DNA of 64,000 bases from assembly GCA_963928055.1 (NCBI GenBank), contig CAWVDN010000002.1, positions 434,001 to 498,000 of the forward strand, read 5' to 3'. The notes under the pieces are model-generated. The model did no database searches. It saw nothing but the letters and a program-made list of their open reading frames with translations, and was not told the DNA's origin. Source of the stretch: Scatomonas sp963928055. GTDB lineage: Bacteria; Bacillota; Clostridia; Lachnospirales; Lachnospiraceae. This document shows, one piece after another, positions 52,303-62,203 of the stretch (position 1 is its first letter; the number at the start of each line of letters is the position of its first letter). Made by a program: the position numbers and the translations under genes.

Positions 52303-53340
52303 TCACGCCGCTTCCAGCATATTTTCGATAAAGATCCCGTAGCCGCTGGCAGGATCATTTACCAGCACATGCGTCACCGCTCCCACCAGCCTGCCGTTCT
52401 GCAGGATCGGACTTCCGGACATGCCCTGCACAATGCCTCCCGTCAGCTCCAGCAGTCCCGGATCCGTCACCTGGATCGCAAAAGATTTATTGGTATCCCT
52501 GCTGTCCCGGCAAATTTCCGTGATCCGGATCTCATATTCCCGGACATCCCCCTCCGCCATGCATACCAGGGAAGCCGGTCCTGTCTGAACCTCTTCCCGG
52601 GCGGAAATTTCCACCTGCCGCAAGGGGAAGGCCTCCATTCCCTGCTCCGATAGCTTCCCGTGGATCCCCATAAGGGAATTATCCCGGATCTCGCCGATCC
52701 GCTCTTCCGGATAATACCGGATCACCCCTTTCAGCTCTCCCGGGATCCCGTCCCGGCCTCTGGTCACGGAGAGGATATCCGCCTGATACAGTTCTCCGCC
52801 CTTTACCGAAAGGATCCCGCCCACGTCCGCGTCGCTGATGCCGTGGCCAAGGGCCCCAAAGCTCCCATCCTCCTCCACATAGGTGAGGGTTCCGATGCCC
52901 TGGATATTATCCCGGACCCAGATCCCCAGCTTGTAGGAGCCTTCGGAAGTCATAACCGGAGTGAGCTGCAGTTCCACCGTTTCTCCCTGGCGCCAGACTT
53001 CCAGGATCATGTCGCTGCCCCCGCTGTCTGCCACCAGGTCCACCAGCTGCTGCTTTCCCTCCAGGGTCTGACCGTTGGCTTTCCGGATATAATCTCCGGT
53101 CCGCACGATGTTTTCTGCCGGCGACCGGGTGCTGCCGTCCGCCAGCGTAAGCTGATCGGCATCCAGGATCAGCACGCCTTGGGTTTCCATATAGATCCCC
53201 ACCGGAGCTCCGCAGATCCGGACCACGGGCCTGCTGCTTTCAGAGGCGCTGACGCTTTCCGGAAAAGCGAAGATCCCTGTCAGCGTCAACGCCAGAAGGA
53301 ACAGCAGCAGAAGCCGGCAGCCGCGTTTCTTTTCTGCCAC
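52303..53340 (-). CDS. spoIVB: SpoIVB peptidase (sigma-K checkpoint protease)
   Basis: An S55 serine peptidase that triggers sigma-K activation during sporulation. One N-terminal membrane helix (RLLLLFLLALTLTGIFAF), a PDZ domain (about 95-190) and the protease domain with His in FGALGHGISD and Ser in IVQGMSGSPILQNG. The open frame starts with TTG at 53400; I prefer the GTG at 53340, which has GGGAAGGATG upstream and puts the membrane helix at the start. It lies 3' of recN, the usual order, but spo0A does not follow it directly. Confidence 0.93.
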   Translation of the reverse strand: MAEKKRGCRLLLLFLLALTLTGIFAFPESVSASESSRPVVRICGAPVGIYMETQGVLILDADQLTLADGSTRSPAENIVRTGDYIRKANGQTLEGKQQLVDLVADSGGSDMILEVWRQGETVELQLTPVMTSEGSYKLGIWVRDNIQGIGTLTYVEEDGSFGALGHGISDADVGGILSVKGGELYQADILSVTRGRDGIPGELKGVIRYYPEERIGEIRDNSLMGIHGKLSEQGMEAFPLRQVEISAREEVQTGPASLVCMAEGDVREYEIRITEICRDSRDTNKSFAIQVTDPGLLELTGGIVQGMSGSPILQNGRLVGAVTHVLVNDPASGYGIFIENMLEAA

Positions 53341-53426
53341 TTTTCTCACATCCTTCCCGGATTTTAAAAGGACATCCGCACACAGCAGACATCCTTTCAA
53401 GATCCAAGGCTATTATATGAAAAAAA

Positions 53427-55115
53427 TCAGGGTTTCAAACGGGAAGTTTTTTGCTGGTCAGCCAAATCTTTCATCTCTTCCGCGCTGTCCAGAACCGCTT
53501 TCGTGATCTCCGCGCCGCTTAAGATCCTGGCAAGCTCTTCGATGGATTCTCTCCGGTCCAGTTTTCGGATCCTGGTAACCGTTTCCTGGCCTTCCACTTT
53601 TTTTGAAATTTCAAAATGCTCATCCGCCATGGCCGCGATCTGCGCCAGATGGGTAATGCAGATCACCTGATGCCCCCTGCCGATCTCCGCCATTTTTTCC
53701 GATACCTTCTGGGCCGTCCGTCCGCTGATCCCTGTATCGATCTCGTCAAAGATCAGGGTCTCCGTGGAATCCCGGTCCGCCAGGATGGTCTTGATGGCCA
53801 GCATGATCCGGGAAAGTTCTCCCCCGGAAACCACCCGGGACAGAGGTCTCACAGCTTCTCCCGGATTGGTGGAGATCATAAACTCAATCTGGTCCCGGCC
53901 CTTCTGCGTGTAGTTCGGCAGGCTATCCAAACGGATCTCAAAGGCGACCTCCAGGAAATTCAGGTCCTTCAGAGCCCCGGTGATCTTTTCCGTCAATTCC
54001 CGGCAGTATCCGGCCCGCAGCTCCGTCACCCGGCGGCAGATCTCCTCCAGCTCCTTTTCCCCGGCGGCCAGGGCACTCTCCAGTTCCGCCCGTCTCTCCT
54101 CCAGATGCCGCAGCTTTTCCAGCCGCTCCTCCTGGCGGTCCCGGTATGCCAGGATCTGCTCTGTCGAATTCCCGTACTTGGTCTTCAGATGATGGATCAG
54201 CTCCAGCCGTTTTTCTGTCTGATAATATTCTTCCTGGGAGAAGCTGAAATTATCCAGATAAGCGGCCGCCTCCCGGTTAAAATCTCCCAGCAGGCTGTCA
54301 ATATCCGCCAGGGAAGACTCCATTCCCGCCAGTTCCTCATCCAGTTCCGAAACGCCGGAAAGCTCCCGCAGGGCTCTGCCGGCCAGATCTCCGGCGCCGC
54401 CCTCGTTACCGGTGAGCTGGTGGACCGCTCCCAGGACTTCGGCGATCTTCCGGCTGTTGGACATTTTCCGGTAGCTTCTGTCCAGTTCCTCCTCTTCTCC
54501 CTGCCGCAGATCCGCTTCCTGAATTTCCCGGATCTCGTATTCCAGAAGCGAGAGCTCCCTGGCCCGGGCGCTCTCATCCATGCGGCTCTCTTCGAGCTCC
54601 TTTTTCAGTTGTCTGTACCGATGATATTTTTCCGCCGTTTCTGTCAGGAGCGGCTGCAGTTTTTCCCTTCCGTAGGCGTCCAGGATCTCCAGCTGCCGGT
54701 CCCGGTACAAGAGAGACTGGTGCTCGTGCTGTCCGTGGATGTCCAGCAGAAAAGATGCCGCCGCCCGGATCCTGGCGGCGGTACAGCTCTCCCCGTTGAT
54801 ACGGCTGACGCTGCGGCCGCCGGTGATCTTGCGGCTGACGATCAGCTGTCCGTCCTCGGTCTCGATCCCCTGGTCCTTCAGCGCCTCTCTGGCAGCCGGA
54901 TCCTCCACCTGGAAGATCAGTTCTACCAGGCAGGATTCCGCTCCTTCCCGGATCAGGTCCCGGGAAGCCTTCTGTCCGAGAGCCAGGTTCACCGCTCCCA
55001 TAAGAATGGATTTTCCCGCTCCGGTCTCTCCCGTCAGGATGTTCAGTCCCGGCCCGAACTCCACATCCGCTTCCTCGATCAGAGCCAGATTTTTAACATG
55101 CAGATTTGTCAGCAT
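53427..55115 (-). CDS. recN: DNA repair protein RecN
   Basis: A 562-residue SMC-like ATPase. Walker A GETGAGKSILMGAV at about 30, a long central coiled coil (about 150-380), the ABC signature VSGGELSRIMLAI and Walker B TLIFDEIDTGISG. It acts early in double-strand break repair. The length is normal. It follows argR closely (30 bases). Confidence 0.96.
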   Translation of the reverse strand: MLTNLHVKNLALIEEADVEFGPGLNILTGETGAGKSILMGAVNLALGQKASRDLIREGAESCLVELIFQVEDPAAREALKDQGIETEDGQLIVSRKITGGRSVSRINGESCTAARIRAAASFLLDIHGQHEHQSLLYRDRQLEILDAYGREKLQPLLTETAEKYHRYRQLKKELEESRMDESARARELSLLEYEIREIQEADLRQGEEEELDRSYRKMSNSRKIAEVLGAVHQLTGNEGGAGDLAGRALRELSGVSELDEELAGMESSLADIDSLLGDFNREAAAYLDNFSFSQEEYYQTEKRLELIHHLKTKYGNSTEQILAYRDRQEERLEKLRHLEERRAELESALAAGEKELEEICRRVTELRAGYCRELTEKITGALKDLNFLEVAFEIRLDSLPNYTQKGRDQIEFMISTNPGEAVRPLSRVVSGGELSRIMLAIKTILADRDSTETLIFDEIDTGISGRTAQKVSEKMAEIGRGHQVICITHLAQIAAMADEHFEISKKVEGQETVTRIRKLDRRESIEELARILSGAEITKAVLDSAEEMKDLADQQKTSRLKP

Positions 55116-55145
55116 TTGTTTACCCCTTTACGCTTTTTCTGATGT

Positions 55146-55613
55146 TCAGTGGGCTTTTTCAAAAATATCCAGCATCTTTCTCAGCTTCTCCAGCACCTGC
55201 ACCGCTTCTTCCGAACTGCGCACCGCGCACATGATGGTGTTGTCCCCGGCGATGCAGCCCACGATCTCCTTCCAGTTCAGTTCATCCAGAGCCGCGGCCG
55301 CGGCCATGGCCATGCCGGAAACGGTTTTCACCACCAGGATATTTTGCGCTACGTCCATGGAAACCACCGCGTCCTTCAGGACACGGGCATACTTTTCCGA
55401 GATCTTCTGATCCTGCTTCTGCATGAGCACGTAGCGGAATTTTCCGTTTTCCGAGGGCATCTTGGTCAGGTTCAGCTGCCGGATATCCCTGGAGACCGTA
55501 GCCTGCGTGACGGAAAATCCGTTTTCATTCAGTCTCGCCGCCAGTTCCTCCTGGGTCTCGATCTCGTACTGACTGATCAGTTTGATGATTTCCGCGTGCC
55601 TTGCTATCTTCAT
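55146..55613 (-). CDS. argR: Arginine repressor ArgR
   Basis: A 155-residue ArgR. The N-terminal winged helix has IETQEELAARLNENGFSVTQ and VSRDIRQLNL. The C-terminal domain that binds arginine and forms the hexamer has GCIAGDNTIMCAV. It controls arginine synthesis and catabolism genes. It lies in the nadK-argR-recN block, the usual order in Clostridia. Confidence 0.95.
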   Translation of the reverse strand: MKIARHAEIIKLISQYEIETQEELAARLNENGFSVTQATVSRDIRQLNLTKMPSENGKFRYVLMQKQDQKISEKYARVLKDAVVSMDVAQNILVVKTVSGMAMAAAAALDELNWKEIVGCIAGDNTIMCAVRSSEEAVQVLEKLRKMLDIFEKAH

Positions 55614-55636
55614 GGTATCTTCTTCCCCCTGTTCTG

Positions 55637-56500
55637 CTACCTGTTGCTCATCTTGCTGCTTAAAACTTCCAGAAAGCTGCTGTTATGGATCTTCACGATC
55701 TGCGTGTCCCGGGCCGCCCGGGTGATCTCGATCCTGTCCCCGGTGCCCATGGGGATCCTGGTGTCCCCGTCAAAATACGCGCCGGCCTCCTGGTACTGGC
55801 CATCCCGGCCCCGGCCGATCTCCACCGTGATCCTGTTTTCAGGAGGAAGAACGATGCTCCTGGTATTCAGGGTATGGGGCGCCAGCGGCGTCATCAGAAA
55901 CAGCGACGCCGAGGGCGAGATCAGAGGCCCTCCCGCCGAAAGGCTGTACCCGGTAGAACCGGTGGGCGTGGCGATGATGATCCCGTCCGCCCGGTACGTA
56001 TTTAAAAACTTTCCGTTTACATAATTGTTCAGCTCAATAATGGAAAAATTCTCCAGCCCTCCGATGACGATATCGTTCAGGGCGATATCCTGCTCCAGCA
56101 GCCGGTCGCCCCGGTACACTCTGCCGCAGAGCATCATCCGGTGCTCGATCTGATATTCGCCGCCCATGAGCCGGTCCAGAGCCGGCAGGATGTTCTGCCG
56201 GTCGATCTCCGCCAGATAGCCCAGGGTCCCCAGATTGATGCCCAGCAAAGGGATCTGCCGGTCCACCACATCCCGGGCTGCCTGGAGCAGGGTGCCGTCC
56301 CCGCCCAGCACAATGACACACTGGATGTCCTCCGGGATCCGGTCCGGATCCGTGTAGTGATACCGGTGCTCCTCCTTTTCCGGAAGCGTCGTCTCCACCA
56401 GGCAGCGGCAGCCCCGAGCTGTCAGATAATGTTCGATTTCTCCCGCCACAGTCAGATCCTTATCTTTGATCCGGTTAGCGATGATGTAAAAATGCTTCAT
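55637..56500 (-). CDS. nadK: NAD kinase
   Basis: A 287-residue NAD kinase making NADP from NAD. The motif VLGGDGTLLQAA binds the phosphate donor, and PTGSTGYSLSAGGPLI lies in the substrate site. The N-terminal part has the MKHFYIIANRIKD opening seen in Clostridia. Between tlyA and argR on the same strand. Confidence 0.96.
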   Translation of the reverse strand: MKHFYIIANRIKDKDLTVAGEIEHYLTARGCRCLVETTLPEKEEHRYHYTDPDRIPEDIQCVIVLGGDGTLLQAARDVVDRQIPLLGINLGTLGYLAEIDRQNILPALDRLMGGEYQIEHRMMLCGRVYRGDRLLEQDIALNDIVIGGLENFSIIELNNYVNGKFLNTYRADGIIIATPTGSTGYSLSAGGPLISPSASLFLMTPLAPHTLNTRSIVLPPENRITVEIGRGRDGQYQEAGAYFDGDTRIPMGTGDRIEITRAARDTQIVKIHNSSFLEVLSSKMSNR

Positions 56501-56537
56501 GAAAGATATCCTCCTGCGGGAACAGTCTCCGGAGCCT

Positions 56538-57356
56538 TCAGTCCAGGGCCTCGTGAGCTGCTGTTACGATTTCTCCGATCTTTTTTTCAAACCGGTCCGG
56601 AAGCGCCTCCGCCGGCGGCTCCTGTTCCGTTTTCTCCAGATAGATCAGATATTCTATATTGCCTTCCGGTCCCTTGACCGGCGAAAAATCCAGGGCTTTC
56701 AGAGCAAGCCCGATCTGCAGGGCAAACTCCGCCACGGCCCGGATCACTTCCCTGTGAACGGCCGGGTCCCTGACCACGCCTTTTTTCCCCACCTTCTCTC
56801 TGCCCGCCTCAAACTGGGGCTTGATCAGGCATACCAGCTCTCCGGTCTCCGCCATAAGCGCTTTCACCGGAAGCAGCACCTTGGTCAGAGAGATAAACGA
56901 CACATCCACCGACACAAAAGATGGCGGCTCCTGGATCTCTTCGGAAGTCACGTAGCGGATATTGGTCCGTTCCATGCACACCACCCGGGGATCCTCCCGG
57001 AGTTTCCAGGCCAGCTGCCCGTGCCCCACATCCACGGAGTATACCTTGACCGCTCCGTTCTGGAGCATGCAGTCCGTAAACCCTCCTGTAGAGCTTCCCA
57101 CATCCATGCAGACTCTGCCTTCCAGCTCCAGGCCGAAACACTTGACCGCCTTGTCCAGCTTCAATCCGCCCCTGCTTACAAAAGGAAGGGGATTTCCTTT
57201 TACCGTGATCTCCACAGTATCCGGAAAGGATGTCCCCGGCTTATCCTCCCGCTGGCCATCCACCAGGATCTCCCCGGCCATGATCATGGCCTTCGCCTTT
57301 TCCCTGGAAGGGGCCAGCCCGCGGCCGGCCACCAGCACATCTAAACGTTCTTTCAT
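56538..57356 (-). CDS. tlyA: TlyA-family rRNA (cytidine-2'-O)-methyltransferase
   Basis: A 272-residue protein with an N-terminal S4 RNA-binding domain (about 1-62: RLDVLVAGRGLAPSREKAKA) and an FtsJ-like methyltransferase domain with DVGSSTGGFTDCMLQ and KPQFEAGREKVG. It starts in an ATGA overlap with dxs, with AGGAGGAAAGA as ribosome site. The longer frame to 57434 lies inside dxs and is not used. Confidence 0.93.
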   Translation of the reverse strand: MKERLDVLVAGRGLAPSREKAKAMIMAGEILVDGQREDKPGTSFPDTVEITVKGNPLPFVSRGGLKLDKAVKCFGLELEGRVCMDVGSSTGGFTDCMLQNGAVKVYSVDVGHGQLAWKLREDPRVVCMERTNIRYVTSEEIQEPPSFVSVDVSFISLTKVLLPVKALMAETGELVCLIKPQFEAGREKVGKKGVVRDPAVHREVIRAVAEFALQIGLALKALDFSPVKGPEGNIEYLIYLEKTEQEPPAEALPDRFEKKIGEIVTAAHEALD

Positions 57357-59233
57357 TCTTTCCTCCTGCTCTCCGCGGGATCCTCCAGCCTCCCTCGGAT
57401 CCTTTCCGCCAGAGAGGCCGCGTCCAGGCCGCACTGCTCCCTCTGCCAGGAAACGGTGCCATGGCCCACGAACTGATCCGGCACTGCCGCGATGCTGACG
57501 GATACCGGAAGATTTTCTTGTTCCGCGAAGTTCATGACCTGCTGGCCGAAACCGCCGATCTCCGCGTTTTCTTCCAGGGTCACGAAAAGTTCGTGATCCT
57601 TTGCCAGTTCCCGGAACAGTTCCCTGTCAAAGGGCTTTACAAAACGCACGTTGACCAGGGTCGGATGGATCCCCTGCTCCTCCAGAAGCTCCGCTGCCTC
57701 TGCCGCCACCGGGACCATGGCTCCCACCGCCAGCAGCGCCGCCCGGCTTCCTTTTTTCAGGATCTCCGCTTTTCCCTTCTCTATGGGCTGGCGCTGCTCT
57801 TGAAAGGCAGTCACTGCCTCGCCCCGGGGATAACGCACAGCCACAGGTCCCTCGGAATGGACCGCGAATTTCATCATATCGGAAAGCTCCCAGAGATTTT
57901 TGGGGGCCATAATGGTCATCCCCGGCATTTCTCCCAGATAGGACAGATCGAAAAGGCCCTGATGGGTCTTTCCGTCGGAGCCCACGAAACCGGCCCGGTC
58001 CACCGCAAAGACCACATGGAGATTCTGCAGGCAGATATCCTCCAGGATCTGGTCGTAAGCCCGCTGGAGAAAGGAGGAATAGATGGCCACCACCGGCACC
58101 AGCCCTCCCAGGGCCAGCCCCGCGGCGAAGGTCACCGCATGGGGTTCCGCGATCCCTACATCGAAAAAGCGTTCCGGAAACATATTGGCGAACCGCTTCA
58201 GCCCGGTTCCTGTGGCCATGGAGGCAGTGACCGCCACCACCTCCGGTTCCCGGTCCCCCATTTTGCGCATGATCGTAGAAAAAATATCCGTATAGGCCGG
58301 ACCGCCCCGCTTGACAGGGAGCCCCGTCTCGATCTCGAAGGGGGCTGTGCCGTGGAATCGGGCGGGATGGCGCATGGCGGGACCGTAGCCCCTGCCTTTC
58401 TCCGTGACCACATGGACCAGTACCGGTCCCTCGAACCGCCTGGCCTCCGACAGCACTTTGATCAGCTGACGGATATTATGGCCGTTGACCGGTCCCAGGT
58501 AGGTGAGCCCCATATTTTCAAAAAGCATGCCGGGGATCATCAGCTGCTTGATGCTGCTCTTGGTCCTTCGGAGCGTGTCCATGATCCCCCGGCCTACGCC
58601 GGGAAGCTTTTCCAGGGCGGAACTGAGGCCCATCTTAAATCCCGTGTAGGCGGAAGAAGTTCTCACATCCGCCAGATAGTCCGAGATCCCTCCCACATTT
58701 CTGGAAATGGACATCTCGTTGTCGTTGAGGACGATGACAAAATTCGTCTTCAGTTCCGCCGCGTTGTTCATGGCCTCAAAAGCCATGCCCCCTGTCAGGG
58801 CTCCGTCCCCGATCACCGCCGCCACATGGTAATCCTGCTTTTTCAGATCCCGGGCCCGCACATATCCCAGGCCCGCGGAAATGGAGGTGGAACTGTGTCC
58901 TGTGTCAAAGGCGTCGCAGGGGCTTTCGTCCCGCCGGGGAAAACCGCTGATGCCTCCGGACTGCCGCAGGCGCGAAAACTCCTCCTTCCGGCCGGTGAGG
59001 ATCTTGTGGGTATAGGCCTGATGTCCCACATCCCAGAGGATCTTATCTTCCGGAAGATCGTACACCCTGTGCAGGGCGATGGTAAGCTCCACCACTCCCA
59101 GATTGGAAGCCAGGTGCCCTCCTGTCCGGCTTAAAGATTCAATCAAAAATCCTCGGATCTCCTCAGCCAGTTCCGGAAGGCGTTCCACCGGGATCTTCTT
59201 GATATCATTTGGCTTTTTGATCTTCTCCAACAT
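57353..59233 (-). CDS. dxs: 1-deoxy-D-xylulose-5-phosphate synthase
   Basis: A 626-residue thiamine-diphosphate enzyme, the first step of the MEP isoprenoid pathway. Motifs: WDVGHQAYTHKILTGR, GDGALTGGMAFEAMNNA for the cofactor, and DRAGFVGSDGKTHQGLFDL. It begins MLEKIKKPNDIKKIP; the ATG at 59233 has AAGGA 8 bases upstream. Longer frames to 59419 include the end of ispA's region and look spurious. With ispA it makes an isoprenoid block. Confidence 0.97.
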   Translation of the reverse strand: MLEKIKKPNDIKKIPVERLPELAEEIRGFLIESLSRTGGHLASNLGVVELTIALHRVYDLPEDKILWDVGHQAYTHKILTGRKEEFSRLRQSGGISGFPRRDESPCDAFDTGHSSTSISAGLGYVRARDLKKQDYHVAAVIGDGALTGGMAFEAMNNAAELKTNFVIVLNDNEMSISRNVGGISDYLADVRTSSAYTGFKMGLSSALEKLPGVGRGIMDTLRRTKSSIKQLMIPGMLFENMGLTYLGPVNGHNIRQLIKVLSEARRFEGPVLVHVVTEKGRGYGPAMRHPARFHGTAPFEIETGLPVKRGGPAYTDIFSTIMRKMGDREPEVVAVTASMATGTGLKRFANMFPERFFDVGIAEPHAVTFAAGLALGGLVPVVAIYSSFLQRAYDQILEDICLQNLHVVFAVDRAGFVGSDGKTHQGLFDLSYLGEMPGMTIMAPKNLWELSDMMKFAVHSEGPVAVRYPRGEAVTAFQEQRQPIEKGKAEILKKGSRAALLAVGAMVPVAAEAAELLEEQGIHPTLVNVRFVKPFDRELFRELAKDHELFVTLEENAEIGGFGQQVMNFAEQENLPVSVSIAAVPDQFVGHGTVSWQREQCGLDAASLAERIRGRLEDPAESRRKE

Positions 59234-59288
59234 TTCCATCATCCTTATCTGCATTGAACCCTGGTGCCCGCGGTCTGCGGGAAACCTT

Positions 59289-60197
59289 TTATTTTTCTCT
59301 TCCGGCCATCCACCGGAGCAGTTCCTCCAGGAAGCGCCGGTCCCCGGGCAGACGGCGCAGCAGTTCCAGCGCCTCCCCGGTAAGCTCCTGCACGATCTCC
59401 TCGGCTTTTTCCTGCCCATACAGCGTCACATAGGTCGTCTTCTGATTTTTTTCATCGGAAAAGACCGGCTTCCCCAGTTTTTCCAGGCTGCTGGTCACAT
59501 CCAGGATATCGTCCCGGATCTGAAACGCCAGGCCGGTCTTCATGCCGATCTGTTCCATGGCAGCCGTCTCCCGCTCCCCGGCTCCCGCCAGGACCGCTCC
59601 GATCTCCAGAGGCGCCTCCAGCAGGGCGGAAGTCTTGTTCAGATAAATATAATCCAGTTCCTGGCTTCCGATGTTCCGGGCGCCGGATTTCTCATTTTCC
59701 ACATCTACGCTCTGACCGCCCAGCATGCCCCGGATGCCGGTCCTTCCGGCCAGGATCTTCAGAGCTCTGAGCTTCCGGTCCGTGTGCTCCGGCCCGGAAA
59801 AAGCGGTAAGCGCCGTTTCGTAGGCGTAATTCAGCAGGGCGTCCCCGCTCAGGACCCCCATAGCCTCCCCATATACCGCATGGGTGGTTTTTTTCCCCCT
59901 CCGGTAATCATCATTGTCAATGGCCGGCAGGTCGTCGTGGATCAGGGAATGGGTATGGATCATCTCGATGGCCGCCATAAAAGGCCAGGCGTCCCTGCCC
60001 TCTCCTCCGAACATTTCAAAGGATGCCTGAAGCATCACCGGCCGGATCCTCTTGCCCCCGGCCTTCATACTGTAATTCATGGCTTCGATGATCTTTCCGG
60101 GAAAGCCCTTTGCTTCCGGCAGGTAGGACAATACGATCTTCTCCGCCTCTTCGGTTCTCTTTTGCAGTTCTTCTTTAAAACTCACTGAATCCACCAT
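59289..60197 (-). CDS. ispA: Polyprenyl synthase (farnesyl diphosphate synthase type)
   Basis: A 302-residue trans-prenyltransferase. The first aspartate motif is in HDDLPAIDNDDYRRG and the second in FQIRDDILDV. It makes farnesyl (or geranyl) diphosphate from the products of the MEP pathway. The start is uncertain: ATG at 60197 or a GTG at 60185 that has GGTGGA upstream and matches the usual family start. The gene overlaps the end of xseB by 23 bases. Confidence 0.95.
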   Translation of the reverse strand: MVDSVSFKEELQKRTEEAEKIVLSYLPEAKGFPGKIIEAMNYSMKAGGKRIRPVMLQASFEMFGGEGRDAWPFMAAIEMIHTHSLIHDDLPAIDNDDYRRGKKTTHAVYGEAMGVLSGDALLNYAYETALTAFSGPEHTDRKLRALKILAGRTGIRGMLGGQSVDVENEKSGARNIGSQELDYIYLNKTSALLEAPLEIGAVLAGAGERETAAMEQIGMKTGLAFQIRDDILDVTSSLEKLGKPVFSDEKNQKTTYVTLYGQEKAEEIVQELTGEALELLRRLPGDRRFLEELLRWMAGREK

Positions 60198-60411
60198 CTT
60201 TATCAATCTGAAGCATCTTCTTTTCTACGGTATCGATCTGCTGGCCGCAGAATTTCAGAAGGTCCATGCCCTGTTTGTAGATCCGGAAGGATTCATCCAG
60301 AGAAATCCCCTTTTCTTCCAGCTTATCCGCCAGGGCATCCAGTTCCTGAAAAGCTTCCTCCAGGCTTTTTTCCGGTTTCTCCTCCCGGACCTGCTTCTCC
60401 GCTTCTCCCAT
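60175..60411 (-). CDS. xseB: Exonuclease VII small subunit
   Basis: A 78-residue XseB. It has the SLEEAFQELDALADKLEEKGISLDESF pattern (quoted by its core LDALADKLEEKGISLDES) and YKQGMDLLKFCGQQID. It forms the long helical arms around XseA. It starts 4 bases after xseA ends. Confidence 0.95.
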   Translation of the reverse strand: MGEAEKQVREEKPEKSLEEAFQELDALADKLEEKGISLDESFRIYKQGMDLLKFCGQQIDTVEKKMLQIDKDGGFSEF

Positions 60412-60415
60412 TTTT

Positions 60416-61624
60416 TCAACCTCTTTCTGTTTTACTGATCGCCTGTACCAGGCTTCGGATACATCCGTCCCGGACCTGTATATCCAGCAGTTCTCCCGGG
60501 GCCGTATCCCGGATGCTGGTCACTGCGCCGCCTTCCGCTTTTTCCACATACGCGTATCCCTGGTTCAGCTTTTCCAGCGGCGAGAGTCCCTTCATCCGCT
60601 GCACAGCCAGGGCCAGCCGGTGTCTGGCCGCCTCCAGCCTGCCGGAAAACAGTTCCCGGAACCGCCGGTCCGCGTCTGCCAGCTGCCGGCGTTTTTCCCG
60701 GATCTGATTTTCCGGGCCAAGATAGGTCCAGCGGGTCCGGAAATGGGCCAGCCTTTCCTGCCTCTCCTCCAGGATCTTTCCCATTCCCATACGCAGTCTT
60801 CTCCGGCAGGCGCTGATCCGCTCCAGCAGTCCCCGGATATCCGCTACCGCCAGTTCCGCTGCCGCGGAGGGGGTGGGCGCCCGCAGATCCGCCGCGAAGT
60901 CCGCGATGGTCGTATCTGTCTCATGGCCCACAGCGGAGATCACCGGCGTCCGGCATTCAAAGATCGCCCGGGCCACCTCTTCCTCATTAAAGGCCCACAG
61001 ATCCTCTATGGATCCCCCGCCTCTTCCCACGATCATGGCATCCAGCCCCAGCCGGTCCAGGGTCCTGATCCCCTCCGCGATGCTGGCGGCGGCTCCCTCG
61101 CCCTGCACCAGCGCCGGATAAAGGATCAGCTGAATATACGGGTTTCTCCTGAGCGCGACATTCTGGATATCCCGAATAGCCGCTCCGGTGGGGGCCGTTA
61201 CGATCCCCAGCCTTTTTACGTAGGCCGGAATGGGCTGCTTGTACTCCGGGGCAAACATCCCCATTTCCTCCAGCTCCGCCTTCAGAGCCAGAAAACGCTC
61301 GTAGAGCAGGCCCGCCCCTTCCAGAGTGATGCGCCGGGCGTAGAGCTGATATCTCCCGTCCCTTTCATAGACATCCACGGTGCCTTCGACGACTACTTTA
61401 TCCCCGTCTTTCATCTGAAAGGCCAGTCCCCGCCTGGATCCGGCGAACATGACGCAGGAAAGCGCCCCGGTCTCATCTTTCAGGGAAAAATAAATGTGGC
61501 CGGAGGGATGGTATTTGCAGTTGCTGATCTCCCCCCGGACAGAGATCCTGCGAAGCATAAAATCCTGAAGAAAGAGATTTTTGATATAAGAATTTACCTG
61601 ACCGACGGTGTATACGCTGCTCAC
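60416..61624 (-). CDS. xseA: Exonuclease VII large subunit
   Basis: A 402-residue XseA. The N-terminal OB fold (about 1-100) has VRGEISNCKYHPSGHIYFSL. The catalytic domain (about 120-340) has IVTAPTGAAIRDI, GRGGGSIEDLWAFN and SAVGHETDTTIADFAADLRAPTPSAAAE (quoted by SAVGHETDTTIADFAADL). It degrades single-stranded DNA. It starts in an ATGA overlap with nusB. Confidence 0.96.
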   Translation of the reverse strand: MSSVYTVGQVNSYIKNLFLQDFMLRRISVRGEISNCKYHPSGHIYFSLKDETGALSCVMFAGSRRGLAFQMKDGDKVVVEGTVDVYERDGRYQLYARRITLEGAGLLYERFLALKAELEEMGMFAPEYKQPIPAYVKRLGIVTAPTGAAIRDIQNVALRRNPYIQLILYPALVQGEGAAASIAEGIRTLDRLGLDAMIVGRGGGSIEDLWAFNEEEVARAIFECRTPVISAVGHETDTTIADFAADLRAPTPSAAAELAVADIRGLLERISACRRRLRMGMGKILEERQERLAHFRTRWTYLGPENQIREKRRQLADADRRFRELFSGRLEAARHRLALAVQRMKGLSPLEKLNQGYAYVEKAEGGAVTSIRDTAPGELLDIQVRDGCIRSLVQAISKTERG

Positions 61625-62067
61625 TGCTCTCCGTCTGTCTCCCTGGCCGCCTTGCCCAGGATCCCGTTGACAAAGGAGGTGGAATCCTCCCCGCCGAAGC
61701 GCCTGGCCAGCTCCACCGCCTCGTTGATGGCCACCGCCACCGGCACGGCCTCGTCATAGCGCATTTCATACACCGCCAGCCGCAGGACCGTCAGATCCAC
61801 CTTACTCATACGGCTGGTCTTCCAGCCCACGGAGATCTTGTTCAGAAAGGCGTCTATCTCCGGAAGCTTTTCGCAGATCCTGCTGTACTTCTCCTGCATA
61901 TAGGCTTCCTCTTCCTCTGTGGGAATCCTGCCGGCGGCAATGTCCTCCCGGCCCTCCTCCGCCGCCTGGAAATAAAGCCGCAGCTGTTCCGGCATCTCCT
62001 CCGGGGTGTTAAACTGGGTCATAAAAAGCAATTTAAATATATTCTCTCTCAGTTCGCTCCGTTTCAT
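61621..62067 (-). CDS. nusB: Transcription antitermination factor NusB
   Basis: A 148-residue all-helical protein. RSELRENIFKLLFMTQF at the start and VAINEAVELARRFGGEDSTS with FVNGILGKAA at the end are typical. It acts in rRNA antitermination. The ATG at 62067 has GGAG 6 bases upstream; the ATG at 62079 is the alternative. It is the first gene of the nine-gene leftward block ending with recN. Confidence 0.95.
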   Translation of the reverse strand: MKRSELRENIFKLLFMTQFNTPEEMPEQLRLYFQAAEEGREDIAAGRIPTEEEEAYMQEKYSRICEKLPEIDAFLNKISVGWKTSRMSKVDLTVLRLAVYEMRYDEAVPVAVAINEAVELARRFGGEDSTSFVNGILGKAARETDGEQ

Positions 62068-62132
62068 AACTGTCTCCATTCCTGTATATTCGGGGCCTCC
62101 GCACGGTCCGCGGGGATAAGGGCCTTATGAAA

Positions 62133-62158
62133 ACCGCGGGGCACCACGGCCCCGCGGT
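62133..62158 (-). terminator. Terminator of the Asp23-family gene
   Basis: ACCGCGGGGC (62133-62142) pairs perfectly with GCCCCGCGGT (62149-62158); TTTTC follows on the minus strand. Confidence 0.8.
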
Positions 62159-62203
62159 CTCCTGCGGCACGGCAGCTGTCTCCTCTGCCTGCGCCGGATC
62201 TGA

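Noticed and set aside
59234..59419. N-terminal extension of Dxs
   Set aside because: The added residues are rich in Cys, Trp and Arg and come from the ispA 3' end in another frame; the family start is at 59233.
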